A DNA stretch of 14,815 nt from Calditrichia bacterium (GCA_030430345.1 JAUIFT010000010.1:1-14815); one strand, 5' to 3'; positions 7,933 through 14,815 are shown, numbered from the stretch's first letter. Program-made: numbers and translations. Notes: generated by a model not told the origin, from the sequence alone.

Positions 7933-10113
7933 TTGCCTGAAAAGGGACTGTATATTCAATTATTTAGTATTCACGGACTAATCCGCGGTGAAAAGCCGGA
8001 GCTCGGTCACAATGCAGATACCGGTGGGCAAACCAAATACGTTCTCGAATTGGCCAAAGCCTTGGGCAAAAACGAAATGGTTCGAAAAGTTGACCTGTTC
8101 ACTCGCCTGATTCATGATAAAACATTATCCAGTGACTATAGCCAACCCATTGAATCTGTTGACAAAAAGGTGAGAATTGTTAGAATTCAATGTGGCGGCC
8201 GCAAATACATCCGCAAGGAATTGTTGTGGGATCATCTCGATGAATTTGTTGACAAAACCTTAAAATTTGTTAAAGATGAAGACGATTTGCCGGATGTCGT
8301 ACATGGACACTATGCTGATGCCGGGTATGTTGCCAAAGAGCTGGCTAATTTCTGGGGAATACCATTTGTATTTACCGGCCATTCTTTGGGTAGAGTTAAA
8401 AAATCGGATCTGGAAGCAAGCGGAATATCAGAGACCGAGATGAACAAAAAGTTTCATATTGACCATCGTATTGCCGTTGAAGAAAGGATTTTAGGAAGGG
8501 CCGACCTTATTATCACCAGCACCCATCAGGAGATAAATAAGCAATACGGGCGATATGATTCCAAAGAAGCTGCCCATTTCAAGGTCATTCCTCCGGGCAT
8601 CGACATTGATCATTTTTTTCCATTTTATGATAGCCGAGAGGACGGCACCACTGAACTGGAGAAAACCAAACAGGCGCGGTTTTTCATGGAAAAGGAATTG
8701 GAGAGGTTTCTGGTCAACATGGAAAAACCACTTATTTTGGCGCTGGCACGCCCGGACCATCGAAAAAATATTCCCGGATTAATAACCGCCTATGGCGAAA
8801 ATAAAGAGCTGCAAGCCATTGCCAATCTGGCAATTTTTGCCGGTATTCGAAAGGATATTTCAGCAATGGATAATAATGAACGGGAAGTCCTCACTGAACT
8901 TTTGCTGCTCATGGATAAGTTTGACCTTTATGGCAAATTAGCCATTCCGAAACGGCATGATGTTGAAGATGAGGTTCCCGCGCTTTATCGTATTGCAGCA
9001 CTTAGTCAGGGAATTTATGTAAATCCCGCATTTAAGGAGAACTTTGGCCTTACCATCATAGAAGCAGCTGCCAGCGGGCTCCCGATCGTCGCAACCGATG
9101 ATGGCGGACCACGCGATATTGTTGCCAATTGTAAGAATGGCATCCTTGTTGATGTAAATAATCCTTCGGATATTGCTGAGGCCATAAAAAGTATTCTTAT
9201 TTCCCCGGAACTATGGAAGTCCTATTCGCAGAATGGCATTCACGGCGTACGCGATCATTATGTTTGGGAAGCACATTCTCAAAAATACCTGCAAGCACTT
9301 TCGGCAATCTCCTCCAGCCGGGAATCGACAAAGGAGACCTTTTCATCTGTACGGCCGATTGGTAAGCGGCTGGCAAAAATAGACCGGTTTTTCGTTTCCG
9401 ATATCGATGATACTTTACTCGGCGACGACTTAGCGCTGGCAGAATTGGTCAAGTTGCTTAAAACCAATCGCGAGCGAATTGGTTTTGCAGTAGCAACCGG
9501 ACGTCCGGTGGATTCGGCAAATAAAATCCTGGCGGATAAAGGGGTTCCGCAGCCGGATCTGATAATTTCTTCTGTTGGTACCGAAATTTATTATAGCAAA
9601 CGCTTGATGTCTGATAAAGGCTGGAAGGCTCATTTATCGATGAATTGGCATCGTGAGCGAATTAAAGATGTACTGGCGGATTTAACTTTTTTGAAAATGC
9701 AAGAGGATATTGCTCAACGCGAATTCAAAATCAGCTACTTTATGGAGGGATCGGAAGACTATCTCACTCAAATACATCAGCGATTGACTGAAAACCGGCT
9801 GCGATATAACTTAATCTATTCCAGAGATATGTTTCTTGATATTTTACCCTATCGTGCCTCCAAAGGCAAGGCCATTCGTTATCTCAGCTATAAATGGAAT
9901 ATTCCCCTAAATAAGATTAGTGTGGCAGGAGATTCAGATAATGATGAAGATATGCTGCGGGGAGAAATGTTAGGAATCGTCGTCGGTAATTACAGTCCGG
10001 AGCTTGAAAAGTTGAAAGGGTTGAAGCATATTTACTTTGCAAAAAATAATTACGCAGCCGGTATCATTGAAGGTATGCGGCATTATCAATTTCTTGCTGG
10101 AAAAGATGATTAA
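7933..10113 (+). CDS. Fused sucrose-phosphate synthase / sucrose-phosphatase
   Basis: About 726 residues from TTG 7933 (759 if counted from TTG 7834; numbering here uses 7933). Residues ~5-457 are a GT4 GT-B glycosyltransferase of the SPS type: IQLFSIHGLIRGE, LGHNADTGGQTKYV, GHYADAGYVA, FTGHSLGR, LARPDHRKN and the E-x7-E motif KENFGLTIIEA (Glu369 and Glu377). It should join UDP- or ADP-glucose to fructose-6-phosphate. Residues ~484-726 are a HAD-type SPP domain with all four motifs: DIDDT (490-494, nucleophile Asp490), ATGR, Lys644 in RASKGKA and GDSDND (666-671). FKISYF also fits SPP. Unlike fused SPS proteins with degenerate phosphatase domains, both halves look active, so one polypeptide could make sucrose from F6P. 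A mannosylfructose-type specificity cannot be excluded from sequence. The gene diverges from the propeller glycosidase and ends in a strong terminator. The leader contains a small TGAGA/TCTCA hairpin (7853-7866). Confidence 0.9.
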   Translation: MPEKGLYIQLFSIHGLIRGEKPELGHNADTGGQTKYVLELAKALGKNEMVRKVDLFTRLIHDKTLSSDYSQPIESVDKKVRIVRIQCGGRKYIRKELLWDHLDEFVDKTLKFVKDEDDLPDVVHGHYADAGYVAKELANFWGIPFVFTGHSLGRVKKSDLEASGISETEMNKKFHIDHRIAVEERILGRADLIITSTHQEINKQYGRYDSKEAAHFKVIPPGIDIDHFFPFYDSREDGTTELEKTKQARFFMEKELERFLVNMEKPLILALARPDHRKNIPGLITAYGENKELQAIANLAIFAGIRKDISAMDNNEREVLTELLLLMDKFDLYGKLAIPKRHDVEDEVPALYRIAALSQGIYVNPAFKENFGLTIIEAAASGLPIVATDDGGPRDIVANCKNGILVDVNNPSDIAEAIKSILISPELWKSYSQNGIHGVRDHYVWEAHSQKYLQALSAISSSRESTKETFSSVRPIGKRLAKIDRFFVSDIDDTLLGDDLALAELVKLLKTNRERIGFAVATGRPVDSANKILADKGVPQPDLIISSVGTEIYYSKRLMSDKGWKAHLSMNWHRERIKDVLADLTFLKMQEDIAQREFKISYFMEGSEDYLTQIHQRLTENRLRYNLIYSRDMFLDILPYRASKGKAIRYLSYKWNIPLNKISVAGDSDNDEDMLRGEMLGIVVGNYSPELEKLKGLKHIYFAKNNYAAGIIEGMRHYQFLAGKDD

Positions 10114-10158
10114 TACGCTGTTGCTAAATTTAAAGAAACATGGCAAAAGTGTAAAATA

Positions 10159-10190
10159 AAAACGCCTTACACAGATGTGCAAGGCGTTTT
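10159..10190. terminator. Bidirectional intrinsic terminator
   Basis: AAAACGCCTT (10159-10168) pairs perfectly with AAGGCGTTTT (10181-10190), and CACA/TGTG extend the stem beyond one mismatch. The A-run on one arm and T-run on the other give a U-tract in both directions. It lies 45 nt after the SPS-SPP stop and ~50 nt after the convergent MORN gene stop, so it should end both transcripts. Confidence 0.88.
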
Positions 10191-10242
10191 CGATGTTATG
10201 GAAATCGAGAAACTCAATTTTATTAGTTGCTAATTCACCCCA

Positions 10243-12033
10243 TTATTTTGCGCTTAGGGTAATTGATTCGGCGATATCAAAATATTGTCCGCCGACAAAA
10301 GTTACCCGAGTACCGTCCAGATCATAGCGGTAGCGGTTCATCAACTGCTCAATGCGATGTTTGGGATCAAGCACTGTTTCTACCCGGAATTTAGCGGTTT
10401 CACTGATGCCGGTTTTCTCCGCAACCCAGGAAAGTGCCGCTTCTTTATTGACGCGCTCCGGCCCGCCGACGACATAATAGGTGATAAAAATTTCTTTCAA
10501 AGAAGTCGCACTTCCAGCGGAGGGGATGACTGCTTCCCGAACTTCATAGACAAATTTCTTTCTTGTCTGCAAAGAGGGATTTTCAGCGACGTTAAACGGG
10601 TAGTTGGTTGACTTAGGCGCTTTTCCGGAAATTCCGGTAGATGCTGTTTCCCCTGAAGCCTCGACATGGCTAACATGATCGTTTTCCCAATGGGCATCTA
10701 TTTGAGTGCCATCGGCAAAAGTATAAGTGCCTTTATCAAATTTTTTACCTTTAATGTAAGCACCATTGTATTTATCCCCGTTCGAATAGCTATAAACGCC
10801 TTTTCCACTCAAAAAATCCTGCTTCCACTGCCCTTCATAGCGATCTTTATTCGGCCAGACCTGGATTCCTTTCCCATGGCGTTTTCCGTTACGGAATTTG
10901 CCGGTATATTCACTACCACCGGCAAAGCTATAATGACCATCCCCATGCGGTACACCATTCTTGAAGCTCCCGCGATATTTATCACCACGCTGCTTCCAGG
11001 TATAGCGACCTTCGCCATTCGGGATTCCTTCAGCAATGCCGCCTTCATAAACATCACCATTGGTAAAAGTAATTTTACCCTGGCCGCTCATGATATAAGC
11101 TTTAAACTCACCATCATAAATTGCCCCATCCGGCAATTGTAATTTGCCGCTGCCATCCAGGTAGTTGCCACCCAGTGGGATTCCCTGGTAAATGCCTTCA
11201 ACCCACAGTCCTTTCATATCTACTTTGCCGGCGGCATTATATGTTGTCCCAATACCATGATAATTTTTCTTTTGCCAGCTGCCTTCATAACGACTGCCAT
11301 CCGTCCAAACGTAGGTGCCTTCGCCATTCTCACAGTCACCGCTAATTTGCCCAAACAATTGTGTTGTGCGAGCGCCATACCATACCCCCCCATACTGTCC
11401 ACCGTTGAACCACCATTCGCCATTGAAACCGGACTTGCCCTTCAACAATGACAGCTTAACAGTGCCACCGTGTTTTTTATCAGTCCAATTCGCAGTAAGC
11501 TCTTTTGTCTTCGGATCAATTTTCCCTTTTAAGGTACCGGCAGAGAGGCGTCCCTTAAAACTCCCGGAAACGGTATTACCTTCCACAGAAATTTCCATTT
11601 TACCGAAATTTGTCTGCCAGGTCCCGCCGTAATCCGCAGCCAATGCGCGTTTGCTGACCTGATCTTTTTCCATACGAACGGCAATCCACTGCCCACCACT
11701 GCTATTATTTTCTTTCCACCACTGCCCGCTAAATGCAGTTTTGCCAGGCAGCAGGCGAAAGAATAATTTTCCCTTCAGATCACCTTCATGCCACCTTCCA
11801 TTTATCATGGTACCATTTGCGGATAAAGTACCTTTGATTTCACCCTCAACTTCTCCGTCACTGTAAATACCATTTACCCGCTTGCCCTGCACTTTTATTT
11901 TGATGTGCCCAAAAGTAGAATTCCAATATCCGGAAAATCCTTTAGCGGATGCAGTTTCCGGCAGAACTATTAACATACTTGCAATAATGAACAAGATGGT
12001 AAAACGACTTTGGAATTTCTTTTTGCTGCTCAT
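10243..12033 (-). CDS. Exported MORN-repeat protein with duplicated Trp/Gly-rich N-terminal modules (paralogue A)
   Basis: 596 residues. Residues 1-30 are a signal peptide (KKKFQSR, hydrophobic core, cleavage probably after ASA), with no lipobox. Two copies of a ~90-residue module follow, at 33-120 and 135-222. Each starts like W-x(2-3)-FG, contains a G-rich beta pattern, and ends like F-x-G-x-WW...GG-x-W-x-x-R. Residues ~229-450 hold about eight MORN repeats (YEGSW, YDGEF, YEGG, YRGSF, YTGKF, YEGQW, YNGAY). A linker leads to a C-terminal domain (~495-596) with TYYVVGGPERV and RIEQLMNRYRYD. MORN repeats form an extended beta hairpin scaffold often used for protein or membrane binding; the function in this secreted context is unknown. 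The gene lies downstream of a close paralogue, but a hairpin separates them and it has its own structured leader. ATG 12033 has the Shine-Dalgarno AAAGGA at 6 nt. Confidence 0.88.
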   Translation of the reverse strand: MSSKKKFQSRFTILFIIASMLIVLPETASAKGFSGYWNSTFGHIKIKVQGKRVNGIYSDGEVEGEIKGTLSANGTMINGRWHEGDLKGKLFFRLLPGKTAFSGQWWKENNSSGGQWIAVRMEKDQVSKRALAADYGGTWQTNFGKMEISVEGNTVSGSFKGRLSAGTLKGKIDPKTKELTANWTDKKHGGTVKLSLLKGKSGFNGEWWFNGGQYGGVWYGARTTQLFGQISGDCENGEGTYVWTDGSRYEGSWQKKNYHGIGTTYNAAGKVDMKGLWVEGIYQGIPLGGNYLDGSGKLQLPDGAIYDGEFKAYIMSGQGKITFTNGDVYEGGIAEGIPNGEGRYTWKQRGDKYRGSFKNGVPHGDGHYSFAGGSEYTGKFRNGKRHGKGIQVWPNKDRYEGQWKQDFLSGKGVYSYSNGDKYNGAYIKGKKFDKGTYTFADGTQIDAHWENDHVSHVEASGETASTGISGKAPKSTNYPFNVAENPSLQTRKKFVYEVREAVIPSAGSATSLKEIFITYYVVGGPERVNKEAALSWVAEKTGISETAKFRVETVLDPKHRIEQLMNRYRYDLDGTRVTFVGGQYFDIAESITLSAK

Positions 12034-12040
12034 GACTTAT

Positions 12041-12093
12041 CCTTTGCTAAAATTATCTGCAAACCAACGATTTTGCAGATAGATGAGCAAAGG
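12041..12093 (-). promoter_or_regulatory. Leader hairpin that sequesters the ribosome binding site of MORN paralogue A
   Basis: Two nested perfect inverted repeats lie just upstream of the start codon. CCTTTGCT (12041-12048) pairs with AGCAAAGG (12086-12093, 8 bp). Inside them TATCTGCAAA (12054-12063) pairs with TTTGCAGATA (12072-12081, 10 bp) around an 8-nt loop. In the - strand mRNA, the arm nearest the gene carries AAAGG of the Shine-Dalgarno AAAGGA, so the folded leader would hide the RBS. An RNA thermometer, riboswitch-like or protein-binding leader is possible. The inner palindrome could instead be a DNA operator, because TATCTGCA recurs at 12152-12159. Confidence 0.6.
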
Positions 12094-12132
12094 GCGTGCC
12101 GTTAGTCACAACATCATACTATATTGGTTTTT

Positions 12133-12177
12133 GCATAAAATTGACGCATATTATCTGCATAAAAAGCATAAATATGC
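12133..12177. repeat. Cluster of GCATA boxes with nested inverted repeats
   Basis: GCATA occurs at 12133, 12146, 12157 and 12166, with its complement TATGC at 12173-12177. Start-to-start spacings are 13, 11 and 9. TTTGCATA (from 12131) is complementary to TATGCAAA (12173-12180), and GCATATT (12146-12152) to AATATGC (12171-12177), so the cluster can fold in alternative ways. It lies in the 364-nt gap (12034-12397) between the MORN genes, which otherwise holds only the leader hairpin, a candidate promoter and a terminator-like hairpin. Confidence 0.45.
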
Positions 12178-12179
12178 AA
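12150..12179 (-). promoter_or_regulatory. Candidate promoter of MORN paralogue A
   Basis: On the - strand, TTGCAT (12174-12179) and GATAAT (12150-12155) are 18 nt apart. The -10-like element overlaps the second copy of ATTATCTGCA (12150-12159), also seen in the leader hairpin. Transcription from here would give a leader of about 110 nt including the RBS hairpin. The match is moderate and the region is AT-rich, so chance is a real alternative. Confidence 0.33.
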
Positions 12180-12337
12180 AGCACCGCTAAGCCGCTTAAA
12201 ATCAGCAAATTAAGCACTCAAATTCTGTGCAGAAATTTTACACACAAACATTCATTTTATGATGGAATTAGAAAGAGTATAGATTGGAAAACTAACGGGC
12301 TGAAACGTGGATAAATTTCAGAGCGAATACTTTCAAT

Positions 12338-12377
12338 ATCACTGCCAGAAATTGGTTTTACAATTTTTGACAGTGAT
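12338..12377 (-). terminator. Long hairpin after MORN paralogue B
   Basis: 17-nt arms at 12338-12354 and 12361-12377 pair with only two imperfect positions around the 6-nt loop GTTTTA, starting 20 nt beyond the stop of paralogue B. On the - strand the stem is followed by ATTGAAAG, not a U-tract. It could terminate, attenuate, or protect the mRNA 3' end. Confidence 0.5.
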
Positions 12378-12397
12378 GTTAGAAAGAAGGAGAAATT

Positions 12398-14176
12398 TTA
12401 TTCCGTCAGGAAATAGGTGGCCCGGTAAACGCTACTTGTCCGGGCATTCATACCAACGCCCTGGCGGGACATAATCTGCTTAATACGGGTAAATGGGTTG
12501 GAAACTTTATCTACCCGGTAAGAACCGCTAATATCTTTACCGCTTTTTTCACTAACCAGAACAACAATCTCCTCTTCGGCCGGTGCTGGTTGGTTACGAT
12601 CTCCGTAAACAATGTAATAATCGAGGATTGTTTCGTTACCACTCACTTTCTCTGATTTACTGACCACAAATACCAGCGGGCGCGCTTCCAGATTGGTTAT
12701 ACGTGCGTCCCCGGGATGGGCATTCTTCAGAATGAGCGGCAAACTCAGATTGCCAGAACCTTCTGCAATACCAGCATATCCGGATTCCGCCGAATCATAT
12801 TCATCAACCCCATCTTCTTTCCAAACGGCGGAAAATGCATTGCCGTTGGCAAAGGTATAAGTGCCTTCACCGGATTTTAAGCCCTGGTTAAAGTGACCGG
12901 TATATTTATCACCATCTTTATACTGATAGGTGCCTTTCCCTTGCATCAAGCCGTTCTTCCACAATCCTTCGTAGCTATCGCCATTTTGCCAAACCATTTT
13001 CCCGGCCCCTTCCCGCTTGCCTCTACGGAAGATGCCGGTATATTGGTCGCCATTGGCAAATGTATATGTGGCCTTTCCGCGTATTTTTCCCCGACGGAAA
13101 TTGCCGCTTAGCTTGTCTCCATTCTCTGCCCATTCGTAGACACCTTCCCCATGTGGCAAGCCATTTTGCACGCCACCGGTATACTGATCCCCATTCTCAT
13201 AAACAAAAGTGCCTTCGCCCTGCGGCATTCCCCCGGCGAAAGTCCCTTCATAGGTGCTGCCATCCACGAGCGAAATTTTTCCGTTCCCATCGACGCAATT
13301 ACCGGACAGCACCTTACCACGATAGATTCCTTTCACCCAAATCCCTCTATTTACCAAGCCGCCACGCGGGTTATATTGATAGCCACTGCCGTGATACTGA
13401 TTGCCCTGCCAGCCGCCGCCATAGCGACTGCCATCGGCCCAGATGTATTGTCCCCGGCCATCAGTGCAGTTGCCGGAAATACAGCCTTCGACAGACAGTG
13501 CGCGAGCTCCGTACCAAAAACCGCCATACTCATTATCGGAATACCACCATTCGCCGTTAAAACTGTTTTCCCCTTTAAGCATTTTAAGAATCATCCGGCC
13601 GCTGGTATTTGCATCTTTCCAATTGGCGACCAGTTTATTGGTTCGCGGATCGATAGTACCGTTAAATGTTCCCTGATTTTTCGCGCCGGTAAAAGTCCCC
13701 GTCACCTGGTTATCGGTTACCTGAAAAGTCATTTTTCCATAATTGGACTGAAAAACGCCCTGGTAATCGGCAACTTTAATTGTGCCGGCAGTGTGCCCGC
13801 TCCCCATGCGAACGCCGATCCATTTTCCCTTCGGCTGTTGTTCGCCTTCCCACCAATCACCGACAAAACCGTTATTCCCCGGCACCAGGCGGAAAATAAG
13901 CCGACCGGATTTGCCTTCCAAAGACCAGCGCCCCGTCAACAAGGTGCCATCACCGGAGAGCCGGCCGCTTATTTTGCCGGCGTTGGGACCCGCCTGATAG
14001 ACACCGGATATTGAACTGCCGTTTACAGCCATGGTCAACTTTCCGAATGAGGTACGCCAGTCACCGGAAAAACTTTTTGTTTGCGAAAATAGCGGAATAG
14101 AAGAAATAGTTAGCAGGATAAATAGGAAAAAGGATAAAACACTTTTTTGCGATGGGTGAAAAGAAAAGCACTTCAT
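12398..14176 (-). CDS. Exported MORN-repeat protein with duplicated Trp/Gly-rich N-terminal modules (paralogue B)
   Basis: 592 residues with the same architecture as paralogue A. A signal peptide covers ~1-31 (hydrophobic SVLSFFLFILLTISSIPLF). Two ~90-residue modules follow, at ~36-123 (FSGDWRTSFGK to GKWIGVR) and ~138-225 (YQGVFQSNYGK to GGFWYGAR). About eight MORN repeats lie at ~230-455 (YGGGW, YEGTF, YTGGV, LSGNF, YTGIF, YEGLW, YTGHF). The C-terminal domain at ~498-592 contains LDYYIVYGDR, VSEKSGKDISGSYRV and RIKQIMSRQGVGM, with counterparts in A (YYVVGGPERV, AEKTGI, FRV, RIEQLM). Cysteines 232, 237 and 294 lie at the start of the MORN region; A keeps only the one matching Cys237. The protein should be periplasmic or surface-located; its function is unknown. 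The start ATG has a weak Shine-Dalgarno (TGGA at 6 nt). A near-consensus promoter lies ~100 nt upstream, so the gene is probably transcribed independently of the T9SS cargo gene. Confidence 0.88.
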   Translation of the reverse strand: MKCFSFHPSQKSVLSFFLFILLTISSIPLFSQTKSFSGDWRTSFGKLTMAVNGSSISGVYQAGPNAGKISGRLSGDGTLLTGRWSLEGKSGRLIFRLVPGNNGFVGDWWEGEQQPKGKWIGVRMGSGHTAGTIKVADYQGVFQSNYGKMTFQVTDNQVTGTFTGAKNQGTFNGTIDPRTNKLVANWKDANTSGRMILKMLKGENSFNGEWWYSDNEYGGFWYGARALSVEGCISGNCTDGRGQYIWADGSRYGGGWQGNQYHGSGYQYNPRGGLVNRGIWVKGIYRGKVLSGNCVDGNGKISLVDGSTYEGTFAGGMPQGEGTFVYENGDQYTGGVQNGLPHGEGVYEWAENGDKLSGNFRRGKIRGKATYTFANGDQYTGIFRRGKREGAGKMVWQNGDSYEGLWKNGLMQGKGTYQYKDGDKYTGHFNQGLKSGEGTYTFANGNAFSAVWKEDGVDEYDSAESGYAGIAEGSGNLSLPLILKNAHPGDARITNLEARPLVFVVSKSEKVSGNETILDYYIVYGDRNQPAPAEEEIVVLVSEKSGKDISGSYRVDKVSNPFTRIKQIMSRQGVGMNARTSSVYRATYFLTE

Positions 14177-14278
14177 AGATCGTCCATTATCTTAGGATAT
14201 TCTACTCAATAATTTGTTAAGCGGGATATCCATTCTCCCGAAAGACCAAGAATCAATTATTGGTAAATACCAGTGTTT

Positions 14279-14307
14279 ATTATAGTAGAAATCCGGCAGT
14301 AAATCAA
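14279..14307 (-). promoter_or_regulatory. Sigma70-like promoter of MORN paralogue B
   Basis: On the - strand, TTGATT (14302-14307), a 17-nt spacer and a perfect TATAAT (14279-14284) lie about 100 nt upstream of the ATG at 14176. The predicted leader (~95 nt) contains two small inverted repeats: ACCAA/TTGGT (14245-14249 with 14260-14264) and CGGGA/TCCCG (14222-14226 with 14236-14240). Confidence 0.7.
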
Positions 14308-14339
14308 CTTTTCAGCAAAATTTTTCTCGAAACTGAATG

Positions 14340-14365
14340 TTTTTCTGAAAATTAAGGCAGAAAAA
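14340..14365. repeat. AT-rich inverted repeat upstream of the paralogue B promoter
   Basis: TTTTTCTG (14340-14347) and CAGAAAAA (14358-14365) form a perfect 8-bp inverted repeat with a 10-nt loop. It lies between the end of the T9SS cargo gene and the promoter of paralogue B. It could be a weak terminator for the cargo gene or an operator. I see no GC-rich terminator in this gap. Confidence 0.35.
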
Positions 14366-14447
14366 TGGACAATTAACAGCTGCGACGCTTGAGGCTAACC
14401 GTTGAGTACAAAACACTACCTCCTGAATTTCCATCGCGAGTGTTCTC

Positions 14448-14815
14448 TTATTTAAGCAAAATCATTTTCCCGGATGCGGACAAATTACCGACGTGCATCT
14501 TATAGAAATAGAGACCACTTGTTACCGACTTTCCCTGCCGATCTTTTCCATCCCAAATGGTGGTGTACAATCCGGGTGAAAGCGCTTCCGATAACAGCAT
14601 TTTAACACGCTTCCCTTGTAAATTATACACTGCTAATTGCACATCTGCATTTGTTGTCAGACGAAATTGAATGTTGGTCGAGGGGTTAAACGGATTAGGA
14701 AAATTTGGTAAAAGTTCGAAATCTTCGATTGCCACCGGAGCATCTGCGATGCCAACAAATGAACTACTCTCCACAATATGAACGACCTGGTTAGGCGCCT
14801 GATTATATTTTACAT
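14448..14815 (-). CDS. C-terminal part of a secreted protein with a T9SS type A sorting domain
   Basis: The frame is open from the TAA at 14448 to the right edge (upstream residues read VKYNQAPNQVVHIVESSSFV), so the gene begins outside the window. The GTG at 14774 is not a real start. The ~120 visible residues end in a FlgD-Ig-like/type A sorting domain: LLPNFPNPFNPSTNIQF, VQLAVYNLQGKRVKML, SPGLYTTIWDGKDRQGK, SGLYFYKM and the final KMILLK. Such tails direct proteins through the outer membrane by the type IX secretion system and are removed or attached at the surface. The NFPNPFNPST signature is common in Calditrichota, Ignavibacteria and related lineages. The enzymatic or binding domain of this protein lies outside the window, so its function cannot be told. 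Confidence 0.9.
   Translation of the reverse strand, partial: VKYNQAPNQVVHIVESSSFVGIADAPVAIEDFELLPNFPNPFNPSTNIQFRLTTNADVQLAVYNLQGKRVKMLLSEALSPGLYTTIWDGKDRQGKSVTSGLYFYKMHVGNLSASGKMILLK

Noticed and set aside
12096..12314. Open frame of 72 codons on + in the gap between the MORN genes
   Set aside because: It starts with GTG, has no well-spaced RBS, runs antisense through the leader and promoter region of paralogue A, and its composition simply follows AT-rich intergenic DNA. No recognisable motif.
13151..14014. Long open frame (287 codons) on + opposite MORN paralogue B
   Set aside because: It is the antisense shadow of a Gly-rich repeat gene; its sequence mirrors the repeats and shows no RBS or family motif.
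10243..14176. Direct DNA repeats within the MORN genes as a CRISPR-like or mobile array
   Set aside because: The periodicity follows ~23-residue MORN codon repeats, is degenerate at DNA level and stays in frame; there are no identical repeats with unique spacers.
14448..14774. Complete 108-residue protein starting at GTG 14774
   Set aside because: The frame continues open to the window edge, and a T9SS sorting domain is always the tail of a larger protein.

Overview
The window looks like chromosomal DNA of a Gram-negative bacterium of the FCB group. Likely relatives are Calditrichota, Ignavibacteria or KSB1-like lineages. The clues are a secreted protein ending in a type IX secretion (T9SS) type A sorting domain with the NFPNPFNPST signature, a PknB-like kinase with TolB/FlgO-like and TPR regions, and moderate GC content with sigma70-like promoters. 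The phylum is an inference from family content. I see no tRNA, rRNA, CRISPR array, transposase or phage gene.

Layout from left to right. (1) 1-1630, + strand: the 3' end of an ABC-2 type permease, a hairpin, then a membrane-bound M48 (HtpX-like) zinc protease closed by a hairpin. (2) 1636-5978, - strand: a compact three-gene signalling operon. In transcription order it encodes a GAF plus SpoIIE/PP2C-type phosphatase, a membrane-anchored Ser/Thr kinase with TolB/FlgO-like and TPR regions (5 nt gap), and a small unrecognised protein with an Asp5 tail (30 nt gap). (3) 6185-10113: a divergent sugar pair. On - is a GH32/GH43-superfamily-like five-bladed propeller protein whose apparent signal peptide lies in a different frame from the enzyme body. 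On + is a fused sucrose-phosphate synthase/sucrose-phosphatase whose best start is a TTG with a strong Shine-Dalgarno. A bidirectional terminator follows. (4) 10243-14176, - strand: two paralogous exported proteins with the same architecture: signal peptide, two copies of a ~90-residue Gly/Trp-rich module, about eight MORN repeats, and a conserved C-terminal domain. Each has its own leader. One leader folds into a long hairpin that hides the ribosome binding site; the other follows a near-consensus promoter. (5) 14448 to the right edge, - strand: the C-terminal end of a T9SS-exported protein.

How the parts may work together. The phosphatase-kinase operon forms a closed Ser/Thr phosphorylation module, with the third gene as a possible partner or substrate. 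The SPS-SPP fusion would make sucrose (or a related fructoside) as compatible solute or carbon store. The divergent propeller protein would act on a fructoside or related glycan, but as read here its export frame is broken. The MORN paralogues and the T9SS cargo point to cell-envelope functions.

The points most worth a second look are the frameshift in the propeller gene, the RBS-sequestering hairpin with its repeated TATCTGCA sites, the MORN paralogue family with internally duplicated modules, and the signalling operon with its unknown third member.
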